A stretch of 36,199 nt of DNA, from assembly GCA_014323795.1 (NCBI GenBank), contig JACONK010000037.1, positions 365,418-401,616 of the forward strand, given 5' to 3'. How positions within the stretch are numbered: the first letter of the stretch is position 1; each line of letters starts with the position of its first letter. Position numbers and translations under genes: made by a program. Below the pieces are notes generated by a model. It saw nothing but the letters and a program-made list of their open reading frames with translations. It had not been told where the DNA came from and did not search any database. Positions 1 through 9,429 of the stretch are shown here, one piece after another. The stretch comes from Paracoccaceae bacterium (GTDB lineage: Bacteria; Pseudomonadota; Alphaproteobacteria; Rhodobacterales; Rhodobacteraceae).

Positions 1-16
1 GGGGGGGTGCCGGTCA

Positions 17-61
17 TTGGGGAGGCGTTGCTCCCCAACCGACGGCTGGCGCAAGCCAGCC
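17..61. terminator. Two tandem perfect hairpins
   Basis: Bases 17-24 and 31-38 form an 8-bp perfect inverted repeat (TTGGGGAG/CTCCCCAA, 6-base loop). Bases 44-50 and 55-61 form a 7-bp perfect stem (GGCTGGC/GCCAGCC) around a GCAA loop. There is no clear U-tract on either strand. They probably terminate a gene beyond the left edge, the possible minus-strand ORF at 80-289, or both. The structures are seen directly; the terminator role is inference. Confidence 0.45.
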
Positions 62-79
62 TGGTTTCATGGACCAGGA

Positions 80-289
80 TTACGCAACCCGAAGTCCGGA
101 AATTGCCCTGAAGGTGTCATTCATCGGGCTATTCCCGTTTGATATATGCCCTGGTTCATGTTTCCCGTTTTCGTCGAACTCGATGAACCGCACACACCCG
201 CCATGTGCAATCGATGCACCCGTGTGCCGGATCAGGATTTGCGGAATTACCGCTGCCGCACCAGGCATCAGCTTTTGCGTAAGGCTCAC
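80..289 (-). CDS. Possible small hypothetical protein (69 aa)
   Basis: A 69-codon reading frame with a GTG start at 289. I do not recognise the protein and see no signal peptide, transmembrane segment or motif. Codon choice looks coding-like, the stop lies just before the tandem hairpins at 17-61, and the start faces an AT-rich intergenic stretch that also serves the plus-strand binding-protein gene. Against it: the ribosome-binding site is poor (AAAAGG directly abutting the start), the start is GTG, and the frame is short. If it is not a gene, bases 62-364 hold nothing I can identify. Confidence 0.25.
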   Translation of the reverse strand: MSLTQKLMPGAAAVIPQILIRHTGASIAHGGCVRFIEFDENGKHEPGHISNGNSPMNDTFRAISGLRVA

Positions 290-364
290 CCTTTTGTCAG
301 CAGACAGTCAGCAAAAATCTGGGCGGGCGGGGATGGCGGTTGATCCGGGCACCCTTGCGTATGG

Positions 365-450
365 GACAAATTTAAATCTTACTATTTTGATCAATTAACT
401 TGACTCTTTACTGACAGGTTCTGAATGCCGTGCGAACCGATGAAGGAGAT
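365..450 (+). promoter_or_regulatory. AT-rich promoter region of the binding-protein gene
   Basis: Bases about 365-410 are much richer in A and T than the surroundings and contain the perfect palindrome TTGATCAA (387-394), followed by TTGACT at 400-405, a possible -35 box without a convincing -10. A strong ribosome-binding site (AAGGAG, 443-448) precedes the ATG at 455. Iron-binding periplasmic proteins of this family are usually iron-regulated, so an iron-responsive operator here is plausible, but I could not match a defined Fur, Irr or RirA box. Confidence 0.35.
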
Positions 451-454
451 ATAC

Positions 455-1462
455 ATGTTCCGGTTTCCAACTACCTCTGCCTTGGCATTTGCGCTTTTGG
501 CACAGACTGCCTCTGCTGACGAAGTCAACGTCTATTCCTATCGTCAACCCTTCCTGATTGAACCGCTTTTTGACGCGTTTACCGATGAAACCGGCATCCC
601 GGTCAACGTGACCTTCCTGAAAAAGGGCATGGTGGAACGTTTGCGGGTGGAAGGGGATCGGTCACCAGCGGATTTGGTTGTGACGGTCGATATCTCTCGC
701 CTGTCGGCTGTGGTCGAGGCGGGCGTCACCCAAACTGTCGACAGCCAGGTGATCAACGCGAACATCCCGGCGCAGTTCCGCGATCCGGATGGTCACTGGT
801 TCGGCCTGACATCGCGTGCCCGTGTGATCTATGCCCATAAGGTTCGGGTGGCGGATGGGGAGGTGACAACCTACGAAGACCTCGTTTCTGACAGGTGGAA
901 GGGTCGCATCTGTACACGGTCCGGCCTGAACGCCTATAACCTGGCACTGACCTCTTCGGTGATTGCCCACCACGGCGAAGAGGCAGCCAGGGCGTGGCTC
1001 GAAGGTGTGAAGAAGAACCTGGCGCGCAAACCTGCCGGCAATGACCGGGCACAGGTGAAAGCGATCTGGGCAGGTGAATGCGATATTTCCATCGGTAACA
1101 CATACTATATGCAGAAGATGATGCAGGATGAGGAACAGAAACTCTGGACCGATGACGTGCGCATCGTCTTCCCAAAATTTGCTGATGGAGGCACCCATGT
1201 AAACCTGTCCGGCATGGCGCTGACAAAAGCCGCACCGAACAGGGAGAATGCGCTGAAGCTTATGGAATTTTTGACATCAAGGACAGCGCAGGAAATTTAT
1301 GCGGATATAAACGGGGAATACCCGCTTCTGCCGGGTGCTTCCGCATCTGACCTGGTGCTGGGCTGGGGTGAACTGCAACCGGATGATATGCCGCTGATTG
1401 ATATCGCCAAACTGCGTCCGACCGCACTGAAACTGACCGAAGAGGTCGGGTTCGACGAATAA
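455..1462 (+). CDS. Iron(III) ABC transporter periplasmic binding protein (FbpA-like)
   Basis: Predicted periplasmic receptor that binds ferric iron and delivers it to an ABC permease. The 335-residue product starts with a clear signal peptide (about residues 1-21, ending in TASA, then DEVNVYSYR). The mature part has hallmarks of the FbpA/FutA family: an N-terminal YSYR-type segment, an EGDRSPADLVVTVD segment, and the adjacent tyrosine pair Y217-Y218 (NTYYMQK) that coordinates Fe3+ in this family. I chose ATG 455, not the in-frame ATGs at 425 and 440, because AAGGAG lies at the right distance upstream of it and it puts the signal peptide at the true N-terminus. No permease or ATPase gene follows, so the transporter partners are either left of the window or elsewhere. 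Family assignment is firm; metal specificity is inferred from the tyrosine pair. Confidence 0.9.
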   Translation: MFRFPTTSALAFALLAQTASADEVNVYSYRQPFLIEPLFDAFTDETGIPVNVTFLKKGMVERLRVEGDRSPADLVVTVDISRLSAVVEAGVTQTVDSQVINANIPAQFRDPDGHWFGLTSRARVIYAHKVRVADGEVTTYEDLVSDRWKGRICTRSGLNAYNLALTSSVIAHHGEEAARAWLEGVKKNLARKPAGNDRAQVKAIWAGECDISIGNTYYMQKMMQDEEQKLWTDDVRIVFPKFADGGTHVNLSGMALTKAAPNRENALKLMEFLTSRTAQEIYADINGEYPLLPGASASDLVLGWGELQPDDMPLIDIAKLRPTALKLTEEVGFDE

Positions 1463-1980
1463 CGGGGGTGCCGGGAACGACCTTGTTCAGCGGCCCGGAC
1501 AGGTGCAAATCGTCGGCCACCGCATGCTGCCCGGTCTGCCTTACCGGACGCGGCACCAAGGCATCCCGGCGCATCGTCCATCTTCCGGACTCCGGATCAA
1601 AGAAACCGATCACGCCCCCTCGGGTGCGGTATCTTTGCCACCAGGCACGGGTTGGCAGCAGCGCGAATCGACGGTTCCCGATGGAACCGGGCGCAGAGCG
1701 GTACCTGTCCATGGAATATGCGGTAATGAGATGGCCCTGCGAACCACGCTTGATGAAACAGAACCCCGCCGGGTCTGCGATTCTGCACAGCGCGCATAAC
1801 CCGATGGACAAAAAGGCATCTCTATGACCGATCTATGGTTCCCCCGGTTATACGTCCGGCTTGTCGCCGGGGCGCGATAAACATCCGGATAAAGGCCTGC
1901 CCGGCAAGGGCTGGCCGGTTTGCGCGGCGAGGCAGAAGAGAACTGTTGACAGGCCCTGGTAATGTGATCACGAACCGGGC
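1463..1980. other. 518-base gap with a coding-like relic on the minus strand
   Basis: No standard gene is recognised here. On the minus strand a frame runs from a TTG at 1811 through the gap and into the end of the iron-binding-protein gene (stop at 1260, 183 codons). Its first ~120 codons (1811 to about 1450) read like real protein, with normal amino-acid balance and stretches such as GFFDPESGRWTMRRDAL, but the rest overlaps another gene and the start is weak. It may be a decayed or truncated gene. Bases 1856-1876 contain CCGGC/GCCGG around TTGTC followed by GGCGCG, a loose relative of the 19-bp palindromes at 14356 and 21876. TTGACA occurs in the stretch just upstream of the GntR gene, but without a good -10. 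Confidence 0.3.
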
Positions 1981-2631
1981 ATGACTGTGCCCGCGAACAG
2001 AGCCGCGCACGACCGGATCTTTCGCATCCTGCGTTCCGAAATCATGCAGGGGGAGATCGCGCCCGGATGTGCGCTAACCATTCGCGGCATCGCGGAGCGG
2101 TTTGGCGTTTCCATGACCCCGGCCCGCGAAGCCGTCCGTCGGCTGGGCGCGGAAGGTGCGCTGACGCCGAACAAAGCCGGGCGGGTTACGGTACCGCAAC
2201 TGTCTGGCAGGCGGATTGAAGAGCTCGCCGCCATTCGTGCACTGCTGGAGCCTGAACTGGCAGGCCGGGCCCGGCCGCGGGCGCATATGGCCTTGATCAA
2301 ACGGCTGGCTCAGATCAACGCGACCTGCGAACAGGCCAATGTGCAGAACGATGCAGCAGGCTACGTGCGGGCGAATCTGGAATTTCACCATACGCTGTAT
2401 TTGCGTGCCCAGGCCCCGGCAATCCTGGCACTGGTGGAAACGGTCTGGCTACAGCTTGGGCCAACGATGTGTGCGTCTTACGCCCGGCTGCAGGGGGCCG
2501 GGGCGACGGCTCACCACCGAAAGGCAATTGCCGCGCTGAAGACAGGGGATGAGGCGGTGCTGAAGGAGGCGATCCGGGCGGATGTCACCCGGGATTTGCA
2601 TGGACTGGACGGGCATCGGGCAGGATTTTAG
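1981..2631 (+). CDS. GntR-family transcriptional regulator (FadR/FCD subfamily)
   Basis: DNA-binding transcription factor of 216 residues. Residues about 12-70 form the GntR winged helix-turn-helix (IRGIAERFGVSMTPAREAVRRL is the recognition region). Residues about 80-205 form an all-helical FCD-type effector domain with the ANLEFHHTLY segment that supplies metal or ligand contacts in this subfamily. FadR-type regulators usually respond to a carboxylic acid. The gene stands alone between the iron-binding protein and the convergent TCA operon, so its target is not evident from context; self-regulation or control of the operon at 2692-13828 are both possible. The ribosome-binding site ahead of the ATG is weak. 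Confidence 0.88.
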   Translation: MTVPANRAAHDRIFRILRSEIMQGEIAPGCALTIRGIAERFGVSMTPAREAVRRLGAEGALTPNKAGRVTVPQLSGRRIEELAAIRALLEPELAGRARPRAHMALIKRLAQINATCEQANVQNDAAGYVRANLEFHHTLYLRAQAPAILALVETVWLQLGPTMCASYARLQGAGATAHHRKAIAALKTGDEAVLKEAIRADVTRDLHGLDGHRAGF

Positions 2632-2640
2632 GCGGGGATA

Positions 2641-2666
2641 CGCCACAACCGATCCCCAATGTGGCG
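2641..2666. terminator. Convergent hairpin between gntR-type gene and lpd
   Basis: CGCCACA (2641-2647) and TGTGGCG (2660-2666) form a perfect 7-bp stem with a 12-base loop, in the 60-base gap between two convergent stop codons. There is no T-tract on either side, so it is a weak or bidirectional terminator at best. Confidence 0.5.
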
Positions 2667-2691
2667 CGAAGATCACCCCGCCATCTGCATC

Positions 2692-4080
2692 TCACGCATG
2701 GATCGCCCCATCGCCGCAGGCGAGCGCGGCCTCGCGCAGGGCTTCCGAACAGGTCGGGTGGGCATGGCAGGTCAGGGCCAGGTCTTCAGCACTTGCGCCG
2801 AATTCCATGGCCACGCAGATCTCGTGGATCAGGTCGCCCGCCGCGGGGCCGATCACGTGACAACCTAATATCCGGTCCGTTTCCGCATGGGCCAGCAGCT
2901 TCACGAAGCCGTCCGCCTGGTGCACCAGTTTCGCCCGTGCGTTACCCATGAAGGGGAATTTGCCGGCCTTGTAGGGGATGCCCGAGTCCTTCAGGCTTTC
3001 CTCCGTCGCGCCCACATGCGCCACCTCGGGTGCCGTGTAAATCACGCCCGGGATCACGTCATAGTTCACGTGACCCGCCTTGCCCGCAATGATCTCTGCC
3101 ACCGCCATGCCCTCATCCTCTGCCTTATGGGCGAGCATCGGCCCCTCGATCACGTCGCCGATGGCATAGATGCCGGGCAGGCTGGTTACCCAATGGGCGT
3201 TCACGGCCACCTGGCCGCGTTCTGTCATTTCTCCGCCCAAATCGGCGAATCCCAGGCCATCCGTAAACGGCCGCCGCCCGGTGGCCACCAGCACGATGTC
3301 GGCAGTGGTCGCCATTTCCGTTCCCTTCTTGCGGTCCGTGAACGTGATCTTCGCCCTGCCGGCGGAGGTGTCCACACCGCTGACCGCCGCGTTCAGAATG
3401 AAGTTGATTCCCTGTTTTTTGAGAATGCGCTGAAAGGTCTTGGCAACCTCCGCATCCAGGCCCGGTGTGATACGGGGGAGGAACTCAATCACCGTGACTT
3501 CCGCGCCCAGCCGTGCGTAGACGGATCCGAGTTCCAGGCCGATCACGCCGGCACCGATGACCACCAGCTTGTCCGGCACCTTTTTCAGTGCCAGGGCACC
3601 GGTGGAGGTCACCACCGTCTGCTCATCCACATGGATACCCGGCAGCGCGGCCGGCACCGACCCGGTGGCGATTACGATATGCCTGGCGGAATGGGCTGTG
3701 CCGCCCACATCCACCCTGCCCGCGCCAGCGAGCCTGCCCCAGCCCTTTAACCAGTCAACCTTGTTTTTCTTGAACAGGAACTCAATGCCGGTCGTATTGC
3801 CCTTCACCGTCTCTGCCTTGTAGGCAAGCATCCGGTTGAAGTCGACCTTTGGCTTCTCCGCTATCAGCCCCATCCTGGCAAAGGTATGTTCCGCCTCGTG
3901 CAGCCGGTGGGAGGCATGGAGCAATGCCTTTGACGGGATGCAGCCCACATTCAGGCAGGTGCCGCCCAAGGTATCCCGCCCTTCCACACAGGCGGTTTTC
4001 AGGCCCAGTTGCGCACAGCGAATGGCACAGACATAGCCGCCCGGGCCCGCCCCGATTACGATCACGTCATAGTTTGCCAT
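2692..4080 (-). CDS. lpd: Dihydrolipoamide dehydrogenase (E3)
   Basis: Flavoprotein that reoxidises dihydrolipoamide on the E2 subunit of 2-oxoacid dehydrogenase complexes, passing electrons to NAD+. The 462-residue product has the N-terminal FAD fold (VIGAGPGG, residues 8-15), the redox disulfide pair C42/C47 (GGTCLNVGC), an internal NAD-binding motif ([12 protein letters not shown]) and a C-terminal dimer domain ending in [10 protein letters not shown], which carries the catalytic His-Glu pair. ATG 4080 is preferred over an upstream ATG at 4116 because GGGAGG precedes it at 6 bases and [10 protein letters not shown] is the normal N-terminus. It is the last gene of the suc operon, separated from sucB by the GIY-YIG gene and a 178-base spacer (4081-4258) in which I see no clear element; a separate promoter there is possible. 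Confidence 0.97.
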   Translation of the reverse strand: MANYDVIVIGAGPGGYVCAIRCAQLGLKTACVEGRDTLGGTCLNVGCIPSKALLHASHRLHEAEHTFARMGLIAEKPKVDFNRMLAYKAETVKGNTTGIEFLFKKNKVDWLKGWGRLAGAGRVDVGGTAHSARHIVIATGSVPAALPGIHVDEQTVVTSTGALALKKVPDKLVVIGAGVIGLELGSVYARLGAEVTVIEFLPRITPGLDAEVAKTFQRILKKQGINFILNAAVSGVDTSAGRAKITFTDRKKGTEMATTADIVLVATGRRPFTDGLGFADLGGEMTERGQVAVNAHWVTSLPGIYAIGDVIEGPMLAHKAEDEGMAVAEIIAGKAGHVNYDVIPGVIYTAPEVAHVGATEESLKDSGIPYKAGKFPFMGNARAKLVHQADGFVKLLAHAETDRILGCHVIGPAAGDLIHEICVAMEFGASAEDLALTCHAHPTCSEALREAALACGDGAIHA

Positions 4081-4258
4081 CGGGATCCTCCCTGGGTGGT
4101 GGCGCGGGGCTGCCATGACCGTATCCGGGCCTGTGCCGTGCGCGTCTGCCCTGCTTTAGCGTGACATCCGACACAATTGCCACAGGGAAGTGCAGGGATG
4201 GCTCAGGATTGGCCGGAAACTGCCTGCAGCGGGGTGGCGGGGGTGCTGCTTTTGGAAT

Positions 4259-4792
4259 TCACTCTCCCTCGATCATGTGCCGAATTTCCTCCAACTTTTG
4301 CCATATGTCCTCATTAGTCCTTTGTGTGCGCTCTGTATATTGCAGATACTCAACTACCCTTAAATTTCCCCAATTAGGGCCCCGCTTATTGAGCCCTGGT
4401 TCGATTATTTGGAGTAATATCGCTTCCATTCCTGTAAGTGCCTGAGTGAGGGATACTGGGATTCCATCTTCACCATCTTCCAGATTGCCGTCTGCGTTGG
4501 CGTCCAGCAAACCGAACCAAGAGAAGTTTGTCCACCTGTCCCTCATCTGACCCATCGAATGCTGTCGCAGCCGCTTGAGCAATCTTTGATCGCCGCTACC
4601 GGTCTGGCCTACGTAAACTGGTGCGCGGGTGCCGTCGTAAAGCACGTAGATCGCGATTTGTTCGCGAAAATCTACAACTACGTTTCCTCTCGTTCCTCTT
4701 AGCGTACCGCCTTGTCCGGGGCCGGGGGCACCCCATTCAATCAGTGTGCGGCTCCAATAGTGGCCGTAATTTTTTTTATTACAGACATTCAT
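4259..4792 (-). CDS. GIY-YIG domain protein with an EF-hand-like loop
   Basis: A 177-residue protein with a GIY-YIG nuclease-type core: AIYVLYD (47-53) and VYVGQTG (59-65) match the two signature strands. An Arg/Lys-rich helix follows (RLLKRLRQH, 70-78), then the motif WFGL (92-95), E123 in GMEAILLQ as the likely metal-binding glutamate, and N135 in LNKRG. Residues 97-108 (DANADGNLEDGE) fit a 12-residue EF-hand calcium loop pattern. A strong GGAGG site precedes the ATG, which lies 13 bases after the sucB stop, so it is translated with the TCA genes. Its base composition is clearly more AT-rich than the neighbours, suggesting acquisition. Substrate and role are unknown; a stand-alone nuclease or modified-DNA enzyme is possible. 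Confidence 0.8.
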   Translation of the reverse strand: MNVCNKKNYGHYWSRTLIEWGAPGPGQGGTLRGTRGNVVVDFREQIAIYVLYDGTRAPVYVGQTGSGDQRLLKRLRQHSMGQMRDRWTNFSWFGLLDANADGNLEDGEDGIPVSLTQALTGMEAILLQIIEPGLNKRGPNWGNLRVVEYLQYTERTQRTNEDIWQKLEEIRHMIEGE

Positions 4793-4805
4793 TTCCTCCG
4801 TTGTT

Positions 4806-6026
4806 TCACAAATCCATCAGCAATCGCCGCGGATCCTCCAGCACCTCTTTCACGCGCACCAGGAAGGTCACCGCACCCTTGCCGTCCACGATCCGATGAT
4901 CATAGCTTAGTGCCAGGTACATCATCGGGCGGATCATAATCTGTCCCCCAATCGCCACCGGGCGATCCTGGATTTTATGCATCCCCAAAATGCCCGATTG
5001 CGGCGGGTTCAGAATGGGCGAAGACATCAGCGAACCATAGACCCCGCCGTTGGAGATGGTAAAGGTGCCGCCCTGCATCTCTGCCAGCGTCAGCGTCCCG
5101 TCGCGACCCCTGGAACCGAGCGCGTTGATTGCTTTCTCGATGGCCGCAAAACTCATCTGATCCGCATCTTTGACGACCGGCACAACGAGCCCTGTTGGCG
5201 TACCCACGGCCACGCCCATATTAACGTAGGATTTGTAGACGATGTGGTCGCCGTCAATCTCTGCGTTTACCTCCGGGATTTCCATCAGCGCATGACAGCA
5301 GGCCTTGGTGAAGAAGGACATGAAACCCAGTTTGACACCGTGTTTCTTCAGGAACACGTCCTTGTATTCGTTGCGCAGCCCCATGATGGCGGACATGTCC
5401 GCCTCGTTATAGGTCGTCAGCATGGCCGCGGTATTCTGCGCGTCCTTCAGACGCCGGGCGACGGTCTGGCGCAGGCGCGTCATCTTCACCCGTTCCTCCC
5501 GCCCCGCCTGCGCTGCCGGTACCGGTGCATGAACCTGGGGTTGCGAGGCAGGCGGGCGCACCGCAGGCGGCGGGGCATTTGCCAGGTCTTCTTTCATGAT
5601 TCTTCCATCGCGGCCGGAACCCGATACGGTCGCCGGATCAATGCCTTTCTCCGCCATGGTTTTCCTGGCCGACGGCGCGTGCGCCACATCCCTGCCAGTG
5701 GTCGCCGGGGCCTGCACTGCCAGTTTCACGGCAGGATCTTTTGCCTCTGCCGGAACTGCGTCTGATGCGATGCCCTGCACGGCCGTTGCGCCGCCCACGG
5801 ATACCTTGGCAAGAAGTGCGTCCACAGCCACCGTGTCCCCTTCCCGGGCAACGATCTCTTGCAGCACCCCTGCCACCGGGCTTGGTACCTCTACGGTTAC
5901 CTTGTCGGTTTCCAGTTCACAAAGCATCTCATCAATCCCGACCGCATCACCAGGCTGCCTGAACCAGGTGGCGACCGTCGCCTCCACCACACTTTCGCCG
6001 AGCGTCGGTACCCTTACATCAGCCAT
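4806..6026 (-). CDS. sucB: 2-oxoglutarate dehydrogenase E2, dihydrolipoyl succinyltransferase
   Basis: Core of the 2-oxoglutarate dehydrogenase complex; transfers the succinyl group from lipoyl-lysine to CoA. The 406-residue product has one N-terminal lipoyl domain with the modified lysine K42 ([11 protein letters not shown]). A flexible Ala/Pro linker follows, then the peripheral E3-binding domain ([20 protein letters not shown]), a second Ala/Pro-rich linker, and the C-terminal catalytic domain with the active-site sequence SYDHRIVDG. Length and single lipoyl domain are usual for alphaproteobacterial SucB. The start lies 4 bases after the sucA stop, so the two are co-translated. Confidence 0.97.
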   Translation of the reverse strand: MADVRVPTLGESVVEATVATWFRQPGDAVGIDEMLCELETDKVTVEVPSPVAGVLQEIVAREGDTVAVDALLAKVSVGGATAVQGIASDAVPAEAKDPAVKLAVQAPATTGRDVAHAPSARKTMAEKGIDPATVSGSGRDGRIMKEDLANAPPPAVRPPASQPQVHAPVPAAQAGREERVKMTRLRQTVARRLKDAQNTAAMLTTYNEADMSAIMGLRNEYKDVFLKKHGVKLGFMSFFTKACCHALMEIPEVNAEIDGDHIVYKSYVNMGVAVGTPTGLVVPVVKDADQMSFAAIEKAINALGSRGRDGTLTLAEMQGGTFTISNGGVYGSLMSSPILNPPQSGILGMHKIQDRPVAIGGQIMIRPMMYLALSYDHRIVDGKGAVTFLVRVKEVLEDPRRLLMDL

Positions 6027-6030
6027 CTCT

Positions 6031-8982
6031 TTATCCTTCCAGGCTCAGCGCGGCCTCAACCAGCATCTGTTGTTCTGCCTTGTGCCTGCTTGCCAGCCCT
6101 GTCGCGGGCGAAGCCGAAGCATTGCGCCCGGCATATGCGGGCCGTGTGTGTTTGTGACCGATCCGGGTAAGCACCCATTCAATATTGGGTTCGATAAATG
6201 CCCAAGCACCCTGGTTCCTGGGTTCCTCCTGGCACCAGACAAAATCCGCGTTCGGGAAGCGCCGCAGCTCCGTCACCATGGAATGGGCCGGGAACGGATA
6301 GAACTGCTCCACCCGCAAGAGATAGATATCGTCACGCCCGCCGGCGTCGCGTTCTTCCAGCAGGTCAAAGTAAACCTTGCCGGAGCAAAGTACCACCCGC
6401 CTGATCTGGTCATCCGGTTTCAGCCGCACGTCAGAATTACCGTATTGCGCGTCATCCCACAGCACCCGGTGGAAGCTGGAACCGGTCAGGAAATCTTCTT
6501 TTCGGCTGACGCAGAGCCTGTGACGCAGAAGCGATTTCGGCGTCATCAGAATCAGTGGCTTGCGATAGGTCCGGTGCATCTGGCGGCGCAGGATGTGAAA
6601 ATAGTTCGCAGGCGTCGTGCAATTGGCGACAATCCAGTTGTCGCCCCCGCACATCTGCAGAAACCGTTCAAGCCGTGCAGAGGAATGCTCGGGCCCCTGG
6701 CCTTCAAACCCGTGGGGCAGAAGGCAGACGAGACCCGACATGCGCAGCCACTTCGATTCACCGGAGCTGATGAATTGGTCGAACATGATCTGCGCACCGT
6801 TGGCAAAGTCGCCGAACTGCGCCTCCCACAGGGTCAGCGTGTTGGGTTCGGCCAGCGTGTAGCCATATTCATACCCCAGCACCGCGTATTCTGAAAGCAT
6901 TGAGTCGATCACGTCAAATGCCGCTTGCTTCTGCGCGATGTTGTTGAGCGGGTAATACCGTTCTTCTGTCGTCTGATCTATGAAGGCGGAGTGCCGCTGG
7001 CTGAATGTACCGCGGGTGCTGTCCTGACCCGCAAGCCGGACAGGGTATCCCTCTTGCAAAAGTGTGCCGAAGGCAAGTGCTTCGCCGGTGGCCCAGTCAA
7101 AGCCCTTTCCGCTTTCAAACATGGCCTTCTTGGCATCCACCAAACGGGCAACTGTGCGGTGCATGTTCCAGGTGTCGGGGATCTTCGTCAACGCGGTGCC
7201 GACCTTCCGGAAGCGGGCTTCTTCGACGGCTGTTTCACCGCGCTGGTATTCTTCCCCGCGCTTATCGAGGTGGGACCAGCGCCCGTCGAGCCAATCTGCC
7301 TTATTGGGCTTGTAGTCCCGCCCGGCCTCGAACTCTTCGTTGAGGAAAGCCTGGAAATCAGCCTTCATATGCTCCACTTCGCCTTCCGGGATCAGACCGT
7401 CGGCCACCAGACGTTCGGTGTACAGCGCGAGCGATGTCTTCCGCGTTTTGATGTGCTTGTACATCCGCGGATTGGTAAACATGGGCTCATCACCCTCGTT
7501 ATGGCCGAACCGGCGGTAGCAGAAGATATCGATCACCACATCCTTGTGGAACTTTTGGCGGAACTCTGTCGCCACGCGGGCGGCGTGCACCACCGCCTCC
7601 GGGTCGTCACCGTTCACGTGGAAGATCGGTGCCTCCACCATCAGCGCGATGTCCGTCGGGTAAGGGGAGGACCGGGAATTATGCGGTGCGGTGGTAAAAC
7701 CTATCTGGTTGTTCACGACGATATGCATCGTGCCGCCGGTCCTGTGCCCGCGCAGGCCGGAAAGCCCGAAGCATTCCGCCACCACGCCTTGACCTGCAAA
7801 GGCCGCATCGCCATGCAGAAGAATCGGCATAACCATGGTTCGGTCCGCATCCCCCAGCTGCTCCTGTTTGGCGCGGGTCTTGCCCAGCACGACAGGGTTC
7901 ACCGCCTCCAGGTGGCTGGGGTTTGCGGTCAGCGACAGGTGCACCTCGTTCCCGTCAAATTCCCGGTCCGAAGAGGCACCAAGATGGTACTTCACATCGC
8001 CTGAGCCGTCGACGTCTTCGGGTTTGAAACTGCCACCCTGAAATTCGTTGAAGATCGCACGGAATGGTTTTTGCATCACGTTGGCAAGCACGTTCAGCCG
8101 CCCCCGGTGGGGCATGCCCACGATGATGTCGCGTAAACCCAACTGCCCGCCGCGCTTGATGATCTGTTCCATCGCCGGGATCAGGCTTTCCCCGCCGTCC
8201 AGCCCGAAGCGTTTTGTGCCCATATACTTGACGTGCAGGAATTTTTCAAAACCCTCGGCCTCTACCATCTTGTTCAGGATCGCCTTCCGGCCCCGTTTGG
8301 TAAAGGCGATTTCCTTTCCGTAGCCTTCGATCCGCTCCTTCAGCCAACTCGCCTGTTCGGGGTTGGAAATGTGCATATACTGCAGCGCGAAGGTGCCGCA
8401 GTAGGTGCGTTTCACTATGTTCACGATTTCGCGCAGCGTGGCGAACTCAAGTCCCAGCACATTATCGAGGAAAATCAGCCTGTCCATGTCCGCGTCGGTG
8501 AATCCGTAAAATTTCGGATCAAGCTCCGGCATCGACCCGTGAGAGCGCATGTTGAGCGGGTCAATGTCGGCTTCCAGGTGACCGACGATCCGATAAGCCC
8601 GGATGAGCATAAGGGCGCGGACACTGTCGAGCACGGCCTTGCGCAGCTGCGCGTCTGTCACTGCGGCCCCTTTTTCCGCGGCCCTGGTTCTGATCTTCTG
8701 TTCCTGCCTGTCAGGTGCCGGTGCCCACTGCCCGTCAAGTGCCGCCGTCAGCTCATCCGACGGCTGCAAAGGCCAGTCCAATCGCGCCCAGGACGGCCCC
8801 GCTGCCGCCACCGTTACATCCTCGCCTGCGTCGCCCATTGACCGGAAAAACTCCGCCCATGCCTGATCAACCGCAGTCGGGTTGTCCGCCCAGCGGGCGT
8901 GGAGCTGCCCCATATAGGCCGCATTATGGCCCTGGAGAAAAGAGGAACCGTGGAACCGGTCGTTGCGGGGCTGGTCGGTCAT
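6031..8982 (-). CDS. sucA: 2-oxoglutarate dehydrogenase E1 component
   Basis: Thiamine-diphosphate-dependent decarboxylase that starts the 2-oxoglutarate dehydrogenase reaction in the TCA cycle. The 983-residue protein has the N-terminal segment typical of SucA ([19 protein letters not shown], used to dock E2), the thiamine-binding domain ([35 protein letters not shown]) and the transketolase-like domain with [12 protein letters not shown] and [19 protein letters not shown]. The length is normal. It begins 14 bases after the stop of the small membrane protein gene and ends 4 bases before sucB. Confidence 0.98.
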   Translation of the reverse strand: MTDQPRNDRFHGSSFLQGHNAAYMGQLHARWADNPTAVDQAWAEFFRSMGDAGEDVTVAAAGPSWARLDWPLQPSDELTAALDGQWAPAPDRQEQKIRTRAAEKGAAVTDAQLRKAVLDSVRALMLIRAYRIVGHLEADIDPLNMRSHGSMPELDPKFYGFTDADMDRLIFLDNVLGLEFATLREIVNIVKRTYCGTFALQYMHISNPEQASWLKERIEGYGKEIAFTKRGRKAILNKMVEAEGFEKFLHVKYMGTKRFGLDGGESLIPAMEQIIKRGGQLGLRDIIVGMPHRGRLNVLANVMQKPFRAIFNEFQGGSFKPEDVDGSGDVKYHLGASSDREFDGNEVHLSLTANPSHLEAVNPVVLGKTRAKQEQLGDADRTMVMPILLHGDAAFAGQGVVAECFGLSGLRGHRTGGTMHIVVNNQIGFTTAPHNSRSSPYPTDIALMVEAPIFHVNGDDPEAVVHAARVATEFRQKFHKDVVIDIFCYRRFGHNEGDEPMFTNPRMYKHIKTRKTSLALYTERLVADGLIPEGEVEHMKADFQAFLNEEFEAGRDYKPNKADWLDGRWSHLDKRGEEYQRGETAVEEARFRKVGTALTKIPDTWNMHRTVARLVDAKKAMFESGKGFDWATGEALAFGTLLQEGYPVRLAGQDSTRGTFSQRHSAFIDQTTEERYYPLNNIAQKQAAFDVIDSMLSEYAVLGYEYGYTLAEPNTLTLWEAQFGDFANGAQIMFDQFISSGESKWLRMSGLVCLLPHGFEGQGPEHSSARLERFLQMCGGDNWIVANCTTPANYFHILRRQMHRTYRKPLILMTPKSLLRHRLCVSRKEDFLTGSSFHRVLWDDAQYGNSDVRLKPDDQIRRVVLCSGKVYFDLLEERDAGGRDDIYLLRVEQFYPFPAHSMVTELRRFPNADFVWCQEEPRNQGAWAFIEPNIEWVLTRIGHKHTRPAYAGRNASASPATGLASRHKAEQQMLVEAALSLEG

Positions 8983-8996
8983 GGCTGTGGATCATC

Positions 8997-9425
8997 CTAT
9001 TCGACTTGGGAAAGAGAGAAACCTTGACAGTTATCGTTTCGATAGGTGCCACGGGCCTTGCCGACGTTCATACCGCCGAAACCATTTCGAGCGCGACAGG
9101 TCATCCAAAAAGTATGTGTGCCGTTTTTTGAAACAGGAGAAACGCGGGTTTCCATATGCTTGAAACTGTCCGGATCACGTATCAGGCTCCTCACATGCCG
9201 CTTGAAATGCGGATGCGATCCATCCCAGGTACTCAAACAGCGAAACCCTCTTCGGCGTTTTTCCGATTCTTCAGCAATCCTGGCTGCCTTGCGCCCCTGT
9301 CGCCCCGCTTCTCGAGCTGCTTTCTCTTTATCCTTGAGTGGTGGACCAGCGCGAATCGCAAGCACGGTTAGCAACCCCAAGCCAATAAGCACCCATTTTA
9401 AAGATATTTTAAGAACCCGGAGCAT
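8997..9425 (-). CDS. Small membrane-anchored protein of unknown function
   Basis: A 142-residue protein starting at the ATG at 9425, 4 bases after the sucD stop; the longer start at 9449 would overlap sucD. It has one N-terminal transmembrane helix (about residues 5-24), a charged Lys/Arg/Ala/Glu helix (about 28-58) and a compact C-terminal domain. That domain contains CLSTWDGSH, DPDSFKHMETR, MTCRARNGFGGMNVG and a final Cys. This pattern recurs in small proteins of unknown function in various bacteria, but I cannot name the family. The single N-terminal helix followed by basic residues suggests an N-in orientation, with uncertain topology for the domain. It has no known role in the TCA cycle and interrupts the usual sucD-sucA junction. 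Confidence 0.75.
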   Translation of the reverse strand: MLRVLKISLKWVLIGLGLLTVLAIRAGPPLKDKEKAAREAGRQGRKAARIAEESEKRRRGFRCLSTWDGSHPHFKRHVRSLIRDPDSFKHMETRVSPVSKNGTHTFWMTCRARNGFGGMNVGKARGTYRNDNCQGFSLSQVE

Positions 9426-9429
9426 TTGC

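Noticed and set aside
1-7. Poly-G run at the left edge
   Set aside because: Only 7 bases and cut by the window edge, so its true length and context cannot be judged.
441-457. Leader GAAGGAGATATACATG resembles the T7 gene 10 ribosome-binding site of expression vectors
   Set aside because: No other vector sequence is seen and the surrounding DNA is ordinary chromosome; a consensus ribosome-binding site explains it.
5596-6894. Long plus-strand open frame (432 codons) opposite sucB and sucA
   Set aside because: It is antisense to two well-defined genes; the sequence is a shadow of their GC-rich codons with no recognisable domain.
6925-8004. Plus-strand open frame of 359 codons inside sucA
   Set aside because: Fully antisense to the conserved thiamine-binding region of sucA; Cys/His/Arg-rich shadow composition.
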